6,030 bases of DNA. Source: DASSTY01 sp035760645 (lineage in GTDB: Bacteria > Gemmatimonadota > Gemmatimonadetes > Gemmatimonadales > GWC2-71-9). The position numbers were made by a program, and so were the translations under genes. The notes below the pieces were generated by a model, which saw nothing but the letters and a program-made list of their open reading frames with translations, was not told the DNA's origin and made no database searches. The first letter of the stretch is position 1, and every line of letters starts with the position of its first letter. The DNA lies in contig DASTSO010000170.1 of the NCBI GenBank assembly GCA_035760645.1, positions 1-6,030 on the forward strand, read 5' to 3'. Shown piece after piece: positions 1 through 4,779 of this stretch.

Positions 1-89
1 CTAATGCCTGTTCTACAGTATACCGCCTCCCCCCGCTCCCGCGGCCGCCGCCTAATCCGCGCCGCGCCGCGCCAGCGCCGAGCGGCCAA

Positions 90-105
90 GTGCCCGCTGG
101 GGCAC
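90..105. repeat. Inverted repeat, perfect 6-bp stem
   Basis: GTGCCC (90-95) and GGGCAC (100-105) are perfect complements around the loop GCTG. Base 105 is shared with the outer edge of the next hairpin (105-135). It may be a structural or terminator-like element; there is no T-tract on either side. Confidence 0.6.
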
Positions 106-135
106 CCGTTGGCTGCGGGGGCGCAGCCTAACGGG
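105..135. repeat. Inverted repeat, 13-bp stem with one bulged T, containing GTTGGC/GCCTAAC
   Basis: CCCGTTGGCTGCG (105-117) pairs with CGCAGCCTAACGGG (122-135) around a GGGG loop. All 13 pairs are Watson-Crick and the only irregularity is an unpaired T at 129. The arms hold GTTGGCT and GCCTAAC, which resemble the GTTRRRY and RYYYAAC core boxes of integron attC sites. An extrahelical base is also typical of attC hairpins. However, the order is GTT... then ...AAC, the reverse of a normal attC, and the element is too short to be a complete one. It may instead be a terminator-like structure for the integrase gene. Confidence 0.65.
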
Positions 136-164
136 CGGGGAGAGACTGCGCGCTGGCTGCGTAG

Positions 165-183
165 GTGCGCAATTGCTGCGCAC
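165..183. repeat. Inverted repeat, perfect 7-bp stem
   Basis: GTGCGCA (165-171) and TGCGCAC (177-183) are perfect complements around the loop ATTGC. It is one of four hairpins between the integrase stop codon and position 90. Its function is unknown. Confidence 0.55.
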
Positions 184-185
184 GC

Positions 186-212
186 GCGCCGCCCGCCGGG
201 ATCGGGCGGCGC
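186..212. repeat. Inverted repeat, perfect 10-bp GC stem
   Basis: GCGCCGCCCG (186-195) pairs perfectly with CGGGCGGCGC (203-212) around the loop CCGGGAT. On the minus strand it begins about 30 bases after the integrase stop codon, a position suited to transcription termination or mRNA 3'-end protection. No T-run follows, so this would not be a classical intrinsic terminator. Confidence 0.55.
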
Positions 213-243
213 CACGGCGAGAGCGCTCGGGGATACCTCCAAT

Positions 244-1356
244 CTACTCCTGCTCCGATCCCCCGATAGCCTGACCGGCACCCGGATCCCGCGGCGGATC
301 CGGGCGCTCCGGCACCCTCGGCGCCGCCAATGGTCCCGCCAATGGCGCCGCCAGCGGCCCCGCCAGCGGCCCCGCCTCCCCGAGCCGGTCCAGCGGACTC
401 ACCACACCCAGCGGGCCGCGCGCCAGGACGTGGGTGTAGATCATCGTCGTCCGCACGTCCCGATGGCCCAGCAGCTCCTGCACGGTGCGCAGGTCGTAGC
501 CGGCCTCGAGGAGATGGGTGGCGAACGAATGGCGGAAGGTGTGACAGCTCGCCCGCTTCGTGAGCCCCGCGCGCTTCACCGCGGCGGCCACGGCGCGCTG
601 GACCGCCGTTGGATGGAGATGATGCCGGCGATGCCCGCCCAGCTCCGGGTCGAAGTGCGGCCGCGTCGCCGGGAAGACCCAGTACCACGACCACCCGACG
701 CCGATGTGCGGATACTTGCGCGCGAGCGCGTCCGGCAGCGCGACCGGCCCCAGGCCGCGCGCCCGGTCGGCGGCGTGACCCAGCCGGACGTCCACGAGAT
801 GCGCCTCGAGCAGCGGGACGAGCCGCTCGGGCAGGAGCGCCATCCGGTCCTTCGCGCCCTTGCCGCGCCGCACGGCGAGCTGCCGGCTCGCGAGATCCAC
901 GTCCTTCACCCGCAGCGCCAGCGCCTCCTCCAGCCGCAGCCCCGAGCCGTAGAGAAGGAGCGCCACGAGCTTCGGCGTCCCCCGCATCACGCCGATGACG
1001 CGCTCGACCTCCGCCCGGCTCAGGACGACCGGGAGTCGGATGGGCCGCTTGGGCCGCACGACCGCCGGCAGCCGCGCGAGCGGACGCTCCAGCACCGACT
1101 CGTAGAGGAAGAGCAGCGCCGAGAGGGCCTGGCTCTGGGTCGCGGCACTCACGTGCGCCGCGTCGGCCAGGTGCGCGAGAAAGGCCGCCACCGCCCGCTC
1201 GTCGAGGGTGGCGGGATGGCGGAGCCCATGGAAACGGACGTACCGCCGCACCCAGGCGACGTACGCCGTCTCGGTGCGCGGACTGTAGTGCCGGAGCCGG
1301 AGCGCAGTGCGCAGACGGGCCAGCAGCTTGGGCGCGGTCGGCATGACCCTCGACAT
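244..1356 (-). CDS. Integron-type site-specific tyrosine recombinase (IntI-like)
   Basis: This 370-residue protein is a tyrosine recombinase that would cut and rejoin DNA at specific sites. An N-terminal SAM-like core-binding domain spans about residues 10-95. The catalytic domain shows Arg141 (GSGLR), the beta-hairpin Lys (GKGAKD, 165-170), His272 and Arg275 (CHTFRHSFATHL), His298 (LLGH) and nucleophile Tyr307 (TTMIYTHV), so the active site looks complete. Residues 207-229 (LPDALARKYPH... then W.WYWVFP) match the extra segment that separates integron integrases from XerC/XerD. Such enzymes are usually about 320-340 residues; the core here ends near residue 325 at SPLDRL, followed by a roughly 45-residue Pro/Ala/Gly-rich tail. 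ATG at 1356 was chosen because the homologous N-terminus (PKLL..R..LR..HYS..TE.AYV.W) begins just after it; ATG at 1344, preceded by GAGGG, is an alternative. The frame stays open upstream, antisense to the oxygenase gene, but that part is not family-like. The gene is divergent from the oxygenase gene. Codons such as CGT, CAT, TTT and AGT are more frequent than in its neighbours, hinting at acquisition. No cassette array is evident. Confidence 0.93.
   Translation of the reverse strand: MSRVMPTAPKLLARLRTALRLRHYSPRTETAYVAWVRRYVRFHGLRHPATLDERAVAAFLAHLADAAHVSAATQSQALSALLFLYESVLERPLARLPAVVRPKRPIRLPVVLSRAEVERVIGVMRGTPKLVALLLYGSGLRLEEALALRVKDVDLASRQLAVRRGKGAKDRMALLPERLVPLLEAHLVDVRLGHAADRARGLGPVALPDALARKYPHIGVGWSWYWVFPATRPHFDPELGGHRRHHLHPTAVQRAVAAAVKRAGLTKRASCHTFRHSFATHLLEAGYDLRTVQELLGHRDVRTTMIYTHVLARGPLGVVSPLDRLGEAGPLAGPLAAPLAGPLAAPRVPERPDPPRDPGAGQAIGGSEQE
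325..372 (-). repeat. Four tandem 12-bp repeats inside the integrase C-terminal tail
   Basis: Four in-frame 12-base units encode the tetrapeptide [G/A]PLA four times (integrase residues 329-344). Two units are identical (GGGCCGCTGGCG) and the other two differ at a few positions. They lie after the conserved catalytic Tyr and the SPLD end motif, in a region absent from typical integron integrases. In-frame 12-bp units can gain or lose copies by slippage without breaking the frame. Confidence 0.8.
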
Positions 1357-1504
1357 CGTAGCGGAAGACCGCCGGCGCGCCGCATCCTGTGAGCGCACCG
1401 CTGGGCCGGACGCCGCACGAGTCCGCACGAGTGCGATGGCGCGCCCGATTGCTCCCGCCGCCGGCGGGCCCGATGTTGAGGGCGACCCCAGCGAGAGCGA
1501 TCCC
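1357..1504. promoter_or_regulatory. Divergent intergenic region between the integrase and the nitronate monooxygenase
   Basis: These 148 bases must carry the start signals of both divergent genes. In integrons the attI recombination site and both promoters normally lie on this side of intI. I see a perfect 10-bp tandem repeat (1413-1432) and one GATGTTGAGG stretch (1472-1481) in which GTTGAGG is close to, but not a match for, the GTTRRRY core. A weak purine run GAGAG (1493-1497) precedes the oxygenase ATG by seven bases. No convincing -35/-10 pair is visible in this GC-rich stretch, and I see no CTGT-N8-ACAG SOS box. Confidence 0.4.
1413..1432. repeat. Perfect 10-bp tandem direct repeat
   Basis: CCGCACGAGT occurs twice back to back. 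Copies spaced exactly one helical turn apart would place two identical sites on the same DNA face. It lies 57 bases upstream of the integrase ATG, where some attI sites carry integrase-binding direct repeats. It could equally be an activator or repressor site, or chance duplication. Confidence 0.7.
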
Positions 1505-2590
1505 ATGCCGACCCCGCTCCTCCGCCGCCTCGACGTCGAGCTCCCCGTCATCGCCGCCCCGATGGGCGGCGGGCCCACGACGCCCGCACTCGTGGCCGCG
1601 GTGTCCGCCGCCGGCGGGCTCGGCACGCTCGCCGCGGCGTATCTCACCCCGGCGCAGATCGCGGAGGACGCCGCCCGCATCCGCGCGCTCACCAGCCGGC
1701 CGTTCGCGATCAATCTCTTCGCCGGCGGCTGGCGCACGGAGCCGCCCGGCGATCCCGCCCCGATGCTCCGGCTCCTCGCGCCGATCCACGCCCGGCTCGG
1801 CATCGGCGAGCCCGTGCTCCCCACCGTCGGGCCCGATCCCCTCCCCGCCCAGCTCGAGGCGGTGCTCGCCGCCCGGCCCGCCGCGCTCTCGTTCACCTTC
1901 GGGATCCCCGCCCCCGACGCGCTCCGCCGGCTCCAGGACGCCGGGATCGCCACGATCGGCACCGCCACGACGCTCGCCGAAGCCCGGCTCCTCGCCGACG
2001 CCGGCGTCGAGGCGATCGTCGCCCAGGGCGAGGAGGCCGGCGCCCACCGCGGCACCTTCGCCCACCGGTTCGAGGAAGCGATGGTCCCGACGCTCGAGCT
2101 CGTGGACCAGATCGCCCGCGACGTCCCCCTCCCCGTGATCGCCTCCGGCGGGATCATGGACGGCCACGACCTCGCCCGCGCCCTCGACGCCGGCGCCACC
2201 GCCGCCCAGCTCGGCACCGCGTTCCTGCTGGCGCCCGAAGCCGGCACCTCCGAGCCCTGGCGCCGGGCGCTCCGCGCCGCCAGGGACGCCGGTGGCGACG
2301 GGACGGTCGTCACCCGCGCCTTCTCCGGCCGCGCCGCCCGCGGGCTCCGCAACGCGTTCGTCGAGCTGGTCGAGGGCGCGGGCCACGCCGACGCGATCCT
2401 CCCCTACCCGCACCAGAACGCCCTCACCCGCCCGATGCGCACCGCCGCCGCCAGCCGGAACGAGCCCGAGTGGCTGTCGCTCTGGGCCGGCCGCGGTGTG
2501 GTCCGGATCCGCGAGCTGCCGGCCGGCACGCTGGTGCGGGAGATAATGAAAGAGCTGGCCGAGTCCCGGGCCCGCGCCGGACGGCCTTGA
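1505..2590 (+). CDS. Nitronate monooxygenase (2-nitropropane dioxygenase family, FMN-dependent)
   Basis: This 361-residue protein is of the usual size for the family. It is a predicted cytosolic TIM-barrel flavoenzyme that oxidises alkyl nitronates, such as toxic propionate-3-nitronate, with O2 to carbonyl products and nitrite. Visible motifs are PVIAAPMGGG near the N-terminus (residues 14-23), GGLGTLAAAYLTP (37-49), PFAINLFA (66-73), the AQGEEAGAHRG segment (173-183) with the conserved His181, and the phosphate-binding IASGGI (212-217) and QLGTAFLLAPEAG (235-247). A conserved C-terminal YPHQNALTRPMR and SLWAGRGV (325-332) complete the fold. The pattern resembles class I nitronate monooxygenases. 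ATG at 1505 was chosen because the family N-terminus (LDVELPVIAAPM) starts right after it; the open frame to its left has no homology-like content. Its TGA stop lies inside the -35 element of the downstream PadR promoter. Some members of this fold act on other substrates, so the exact substrate is inferred. Confidence 0.92.
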   Translation: MPTPLLRRLDVELPVIAAPMGGGPTTPALVAAVSAAGGLGTLAAAYLTPAQIAEDAARIRALTSRPFAINLFAGGWRTEPPGDPAPMLRLLAPIHARLGIGEPVLPTVGPDPLPAQLEAVLAARPAALSFTFGIPAPDALRRLQDAGIATIGTATTLAEARLLADAGVEAIVAQGEEAGAHRGTFAHRFEEAMVPTLELVDQIARDVPLPVIASGGIMDGHDLARALDAGATAAQLGTAFLLAPEAGTSEPWRRALRAARDAGGDGTVVTRAFSGRAARGLRNAFVELVEGAGHADAILPYPHQNALTRPMRTAAASRNEPEWLSLWAGRGVVRIRELPAGTLVREIMKELAESRARAGRP

Positions 2591-2615
2591 CGGGAGACGC
2601 GACATTTCTTACGAT
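2587..2615 (+). promoter_or_regulatory. Sigma70-like promoter of the PadR gene
   Basis: TTGACG (2587-2592) and TACGAT (2610-2615) are separated by exactly 17 bases, a near-consensus housekeeping promoter in an otherwise GC-saturated region. The oxygenase stop codon TGA (2588-2590) lies within the -35 hexamer. The -10 overlaps the first palindromic operator. A start near 2622 would give an mRNA leader of roughly 85 bases. Confidence 0.7.
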
Positions 2616-2621
2616 ATATCG
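2612..2621. promoter_or_regulatory. Candidate PadR operator 1 (perfect palindrome)
   Basis: CGATATATCG is a perfect 10-bp palindrome overlapping the -10 hexamer. A dimeric PadR-type winged-helix repressor bound here would block RNA polymerase. Assignment to this PadR protein is inferred from location and symmetry. Confidence 0.6.
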
Positions 2622-2631
2622 CGACGCACGA

Positions 2632-2645
2632 CACGATATATTGTG
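2632..2645. promoter_or_regulatory. Candidate PadR operator 2 (imperfect palindrome)
   Basis: CACGATATATTGTG is symmetric at six of seven positions and shares CGATATAT with operator 1. The two centres are 22 bp apart, about two helical turns, so two dimers could bind the same DNA face. A further half-like CGATAT lies at 2646-2651. Confidence 0.55.
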
Positions 2646-2651
2646 CGATAT

Positions 2652-2686
2652 GGCTCGCGAGCGATCGAGCGATCGTCGAGCGAGCC
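2652..2686 (+). other. Leader inverted repeat upstream of the PadR ribosome-binding site
   Basis: GGCTCGC (2652-2658) pairs perfectly with GCGAGCC (2680-2686), and the interior holds two GCGATCG copies (2661-2667 and 2669-2675) that are partly self-complementary. The structure would form in the mRNA leader and ends nine bases before the Shine-Dalgarno sequence. It could affect mRNA stability or translation, but nothing shows a ligand or switch. Confidence 0.35.
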
Positions 2687-2695
2687 GATTCCCCG

Positions 2696-2701
2696 AGGAG
2701 G
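2696..2701 (+). promoter_or_regulatory. Ribosome-binding site of the PadR gene
   Basis: A perfect AGGAGG lies five bases before ATG 2707. It fixes the start of the PadR gene at 2707 rather than at earlier in-frame codons, which would run back into the oxygenase gene and through the promoter. Confidence 0.85.
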
Positions 2702-2706
2702 ACCGC

Positions 2707-3309
2707 ATGCGACACCCCGACGACTGGGGCTTCGGCCCCGGCTTTCCCTTCGGCCCCGGCTTCCCGTTCGGCGGCTGGCGCGGCCGCCGCGGCCCCGGCG
2801 GCGGCCCCCGGCGCCGGGGCCAGATGTTCGGCTCCGGCGAGATCAAGTTCGTGATCCTCCGGCTCCTCAAGGAGAAGCCCCGCCACGGCTACGAGGTGAT
2901 CCGCGCGCTCGAGGAGAAGATGGGCGGCTGCTACACCCCCTCCGCCGGCACGGTCTACCCCACGCTCCAGCTCCTCGAGGACGAGGGCTACGTGCGCGCC
3001 GAGACGGTGGACGGGAAGAAGGTCTACCACGTCACCCCCGAGGGCGAGCGCTACCTCGAGGAGCACCGCGACTTCCTCGACGAGATCCTCGAGCGCGTGC
3101 GCGAGACGGTGCGCGACTTCACCGGCGGCGGGATCGGCGAGGTGCAGAGCGCCTTCGCCCACCTCGCCGGCACCACGTTCAAGCGCGCCTGGCGCCGCGG
3201 CCCCGACGACCCCACGTTGCACCGCGTCGCCGAGATCCTGCGCAAGGCCGCGGCCGACATCGAGCAGGCCTGGCAGCCGCGCGAGGCCGGGGAGACGCGC
3301 GAGAGCTAG
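2707..3309 (+). CDS. PadR-family winged-helix transcriptional regulator
   Basis: This 200-residue protein is a probable repressor. Residues 1-40 form a Gly/Phe/Pro/Arg-rich tract with FGPGFP twice, ending in a basic patch (GPRRRGQ). The PadR winged helix-turn-helix spans about 45-112: IKFVILRLL, KPRHGYEVIRALEE (57-70), the recognition-helix region TPSAGTVYPTLQLLEDEGYV (77-96) and the wing VDGKKVYHVTPEG (101-113). A helical C-terminal part (113-190) should mediate dimerisation. This architecture, a disordered glycine-rich N-terminus before a PadR domain, is common in short proteobacterial and actinobacterial PadR proteins. A perfect Shine-Dalgarno sets the start. The promoter carries two palindromes that are likely operators, so autoregulation is probable. 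The inducer and other targets are unknown; the flanking oxygenase and membrane protein genes are possible targets but not shown to be. Its TAG stop overlaps the stop of the convergent membrane protein gene. Confidence 0.93.
   Translation: MRHPDDWGFGPGFPFGPGFPFGGWRGRRGPGGGPRRRGQMFGSGEIKFVILRLLKEKPRHGYEVIRALEEKMGGCYTPSAGTVYPTLQLLEDEGYVRAETVDGKKVYHVTPEGERYLEEHRDFLDEILERVRETVRDFTGGGIGEVQSAFAHLAGTTFKRAWRRGPDDPTLHRVAEILRKAAADIEQAWQPREAGETRES
2731..2766 (+). repeat. Two tandem 18-bp repeats encoding FGPGFP twice
   Basis: Two adjacent 18-base units (2731-2748 and 2749-2766), differing at two positions near their 3' ends, encode Phe-Gly-Pro-Gly-Phe-Pro twice in the N-terminal tract of the PadR regulator. 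It is a coding microduplication and part of a likely disordered segment. Confidence 0.75.
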
Positions 3310-3743
3310 CGAGCGGCTGCTGACGGCGCGGCGCCCGGCGCCTCGGCCCGGGTGACGTCGCCCGCCGTCTTCCGGTAGGCGGCGACGAACAGGACGAGCA
3401 GCACGAGATCCCCCGCCGCCCCGAGCGCGGCGGAGGGATCGATGCGGTCCAGCGCGAGCAGCAGCGCGATCGTCACGACGTAGCCCGCCTTCTCGAGCAT
3501 CGCCACAGGCATCAGCGGCCGGAAGCGCAGCGGGTCGCGCCCGATCACCAGGAAGGCGACCTGCCACGCGAGGGTCACCGCCAGGAAGCCGTAGAAGTTC
3601 TCGACGTGCGTGATCGCCGGCGGCGCCAGCTCGCCGATCCGCCGCTCGAGGAAGTACATCGGCGCGAGCAGCAGCACGCCGTAGATCCCCGCCCCCGTGA
3701 AGACGCGCCGCGCGAAGGTCGCCCCACCCCGACTGCCGGCCAT
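3306..3743 (-). CDS. Small four-helix integral membrane protein of unknown function
   Basis: This 145-residue protein has four predicted transmembrane helices at roughly residues 14-32, 50-67, 78-98 and 107-124. Conserved-looking features in the loops are the MYFLERRIGE segment (29-38), a His-containing PPAITHVENFYGF stretch (41-53), IGRDPLRFRPLMPVAMLEK (67-85), and a Pro/Ala-rich cytosolic-type tail. I recognise the general pattern of a widespread uncharacterised bacterial membrane protein, but know no function. The start at ATG 3743 is supported by AGGAGG six bases upstream. The gene is convergent with the PadR gene, sharing a CTAG that supplies both stop codons, and divergent from the NudC-like gene. 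Control by the neighbouring PadR is conceivable, but no palindrome like the operators is seen in its promoter region. Confidence 0.8.
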   Translation of the reverse strand: MAGSRGGATFARRVFTGAGIYGVLLLAPMYFLERRIGELAPPAITHVENFYGFLAVTLAWQVAFLVIGRDPLRFRPLMPVAMLEKAGYVVTIALLLALDRIDPSAALGAAGDLVLLVLFVAAYRKTAGDVTRAEAPGAAPSAAAR

Positions 3744-3749
3744 GCTCGC

Positions 3750-3755
3750 CCTCCT
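3750..3755 (-). promoter_or_regulatory. Ribosome-binding site of the small membrane protein gene
   Basis: On the minus strand AGGAGG lies six bases before ATG 3743. This is a full-strength Shine-Dalgarno and decides the start codon. Confidence 0.8.
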
Positions 3756-3784
3756 CGTCGCTGGTTGCCCGCCGTCCGCTCGTT

Positions 3785-3790
3785 AGCTTT
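3785..3790 (+). promoter_or_regulatory. Possible -10 element of the NudC-like gene, implying a leaderless or near-leaderless mRNA
   Basis: TAGCTT (3785-3790) fits the TANNNT -10 pattern and lies six bases before the NudC-like ATG, so transcription would start at or next to the start codon. No Shine-Dalgarno sequence precedes that ATG (the upstream bases are a C-run). No good -35 is visible. The 52-bp gap 3744-3795 has to serve both divergent genes. Confidence 0.3.
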
Positions 3791-3795
3791 CCCCC

Positions 3796-4779
3796 ATGGC
3801 CTCACACCCTCCCGCTCCCCTCGGCTACACCGGCGGCCGCCTCGACCGCGCCGGCGCCCGGCGCCACGACGCCGGCTGGCTCGCCGCCCTGCGCGCGCAC
3901 CCCGCCGCGCGCGTGGTCCCGGTCTGGCGCGAGAAGAATCTCGTCGCCGACACCGCCGGCGCGCCCCGCGCCGCCTGGCTCCCCGCCCCGCACGCCGCCG
4001 CCCTCGCGCCCGCCGACGCCTGGCCGCTCCTCGGCCTCGACGGCGACACGCCGGTCTTCGCGCTCGACCTCTCCGCGCTCGACGCCGAGCGGCTCGCCGA
4101 GCGGGTCGCCGCGCTCGCGCCCGGGGCCGAGTTCGTGGACCTGCGCCAGGTCGGCGCCGCGATGGCCGCCGACGACGCCGCCCTCCTCGCCTACGCGCGC
4201 GGGCTCGCCGCGTGGCACCGGCGGAGCGGCTTCTGCGGCGCCTGCGGCAACCCCACGACGGTCGAGCAGGCGGGCCACATGCGCCGCTGCACCGACCCCG
4301 CGTGCAAGGCGGAGATCTACCCGCGCACCGATCCGGCGGTGATCATGCTCGTCGAGCGCCCCGCCGGCGGCGGCGCGCCCGCGCAATGTCTCCTCGCCCG
4401 CCACACGCGGCTGCCGGCGCGCGTCTGGTCCACGCTCGCCGGCTTCGTCGAGCCGGGCGAGAGTCTCGAGGAGGCGGTCGCCCGCGAGGTGCTCGAGGAG
4501 ACGGGCGTGCGCGTCGGACGCGTGGCGTACCGCGGCTCGCAGCCCTGGCCCTTTCCCGCCTCGCTCATGGTCGGCTACCGCGCGCGCGCCGAGACGACCG
4601 CCGTCACGCTCGACCGCGCCGAGCTGGCGGAGGCGCGGTGGTTCACGGCGGCGGAGCTCGCCGAGTTCGGCGAGTGGGGCGACGAGGGCGCGCGCGCCCG
4701 CCTCCCGCGCCGCGACTCGATCGCGCGCACGCTCATCACCGACTGGGTGCGCGAGCAGCTCAGCGGCGCTCCCAGCTGA
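3796..4779 (+). CDS. nudC: NudC-type NADH/NAD pyrophosphatase (Nudix hydrolase with zinc ribbon)
   Basis: This 327-residue protein should hydrolyse NADH or NAD+ to NMN(H) plus AMP in the cytosol; NudC enzymes also remove the NAD cap from RNA 5' ends. An N-terminal beta-rich domain (about 1-135) precedes a zinc ribbon with Cys147, Cys150, Cys165 and Cys170. The Nudix domain has a complete box, GFVEPGESLEEAVAREVLEE with TGV following (216-238), including the metal-binding glutamates. It is followed ten residues on by SQPWPFPASLM (248-258), the signature that separates NudC from other Nudix families. The length exceeds the roughly 260-residue E. coli enzyme but matches the long form common in other bacteria and in peroxisomal homologues. 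ATG 3796 is the only plausible start; no ribosome-binding site precedes it. Its 3' end overlaps the convergent membrane gene by 20 bases. The cellular role is inferred from the family. Confidence 0.94.
   Translation: MASHPPAPLGYTGGRLDRAGARRHDAGWLAALRAHPAARVVPVWREKNLVADTAGAPRAAWLPAPHAAALAPADAWPLLGLDGDTPVFALDLSALDAERLAERVAALAPGAEFVDLRQVGAAMAADDAALLAYARGLAAWHRRSGFCGACGNPTTVEQAGHMRRCTDPACKAEIYPRTDPAVIMLVERPAGGGAPAQCLLARHTRLPARVWSTLAGFVEPGESLEEAVAREVLEETGVRVGRVAYRGSQPWPFPASLMVGYRARAETTAVTLDRAELAEARWFTAAELAEFGEWGDEGARARLPRRDSIARTLITDWVREQLSGAPS

Larger units (their letters stand above)
1..243. other. Gene-free flank downstream of the integrase, rich in inverted repeats
   Basis: I find no protein I would support here; open frames through this stretch are uninterrupted GC-rich frames without family resemblance. 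The first 26 bases are relatively AT-rich and include CTGTTCTACAG, a short palindrome with a 3-base centre. From 90 to 212 there are four consecutive inverted repeats, listed separately. Two copies of GCNGCCTAAY occur (47-56 and 123-132), and TGGCTGCG occurs at 110-117 and 154-161. The stretch lies 3' of the minus-strand integrase gene, so it would be that gene's 3' untranslated region or the border of a recombination locus. None of the hairpins is followed on the minus strand by a T-run, so a canonical intrinsic terminator is not visible. Confidence 0.5.

Noticed and set aside
8..18. CTGTTCTACAG as an SOS (LexA) box
   Set aside because: The LexA consensus needs CTGT and ACAG separated by eight bases; here the gap is three. 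It is also far from any gene start in the window.
50..114. Possible full attC site from GCCTAAT (50-56) to GTTGGCT (108-114), with CCAGCG/CGCTGG inner pairing
   Set aside because: The outer boxes pair only with a wobble and a bulge, the inner L boxes do not match, and the right part overlaps two stronger competing hairpins. Not strong enough for a feature call without a covariance model.
186..212. Intrinsic terminator for the integrase gene
   Set aside because: The stem is strong, but no run of T follows on the minus strand, so only a hairpin is recorded.
128..2605. Very long minus-strand open frame of about 825 codons, and the upstream part of the integrase frame (1357-2352)
   Set aside because: These run antisense through the clear nitronate monooxygenase gene or out of frame through the integrase. 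Their translations are low-complexity Gly/Ala/Arg-rich without family motifs, the expected shadow of GC-rich coding DNA.
2591..2650. attC site after the nitronate monooxygenase gene, which would make that gene an integron cassette
   Set aside because: No RYYYAAC/GTTRRRY pair is present there; the palindromes are AT-rich and better explained as operators of the PadR promoter.
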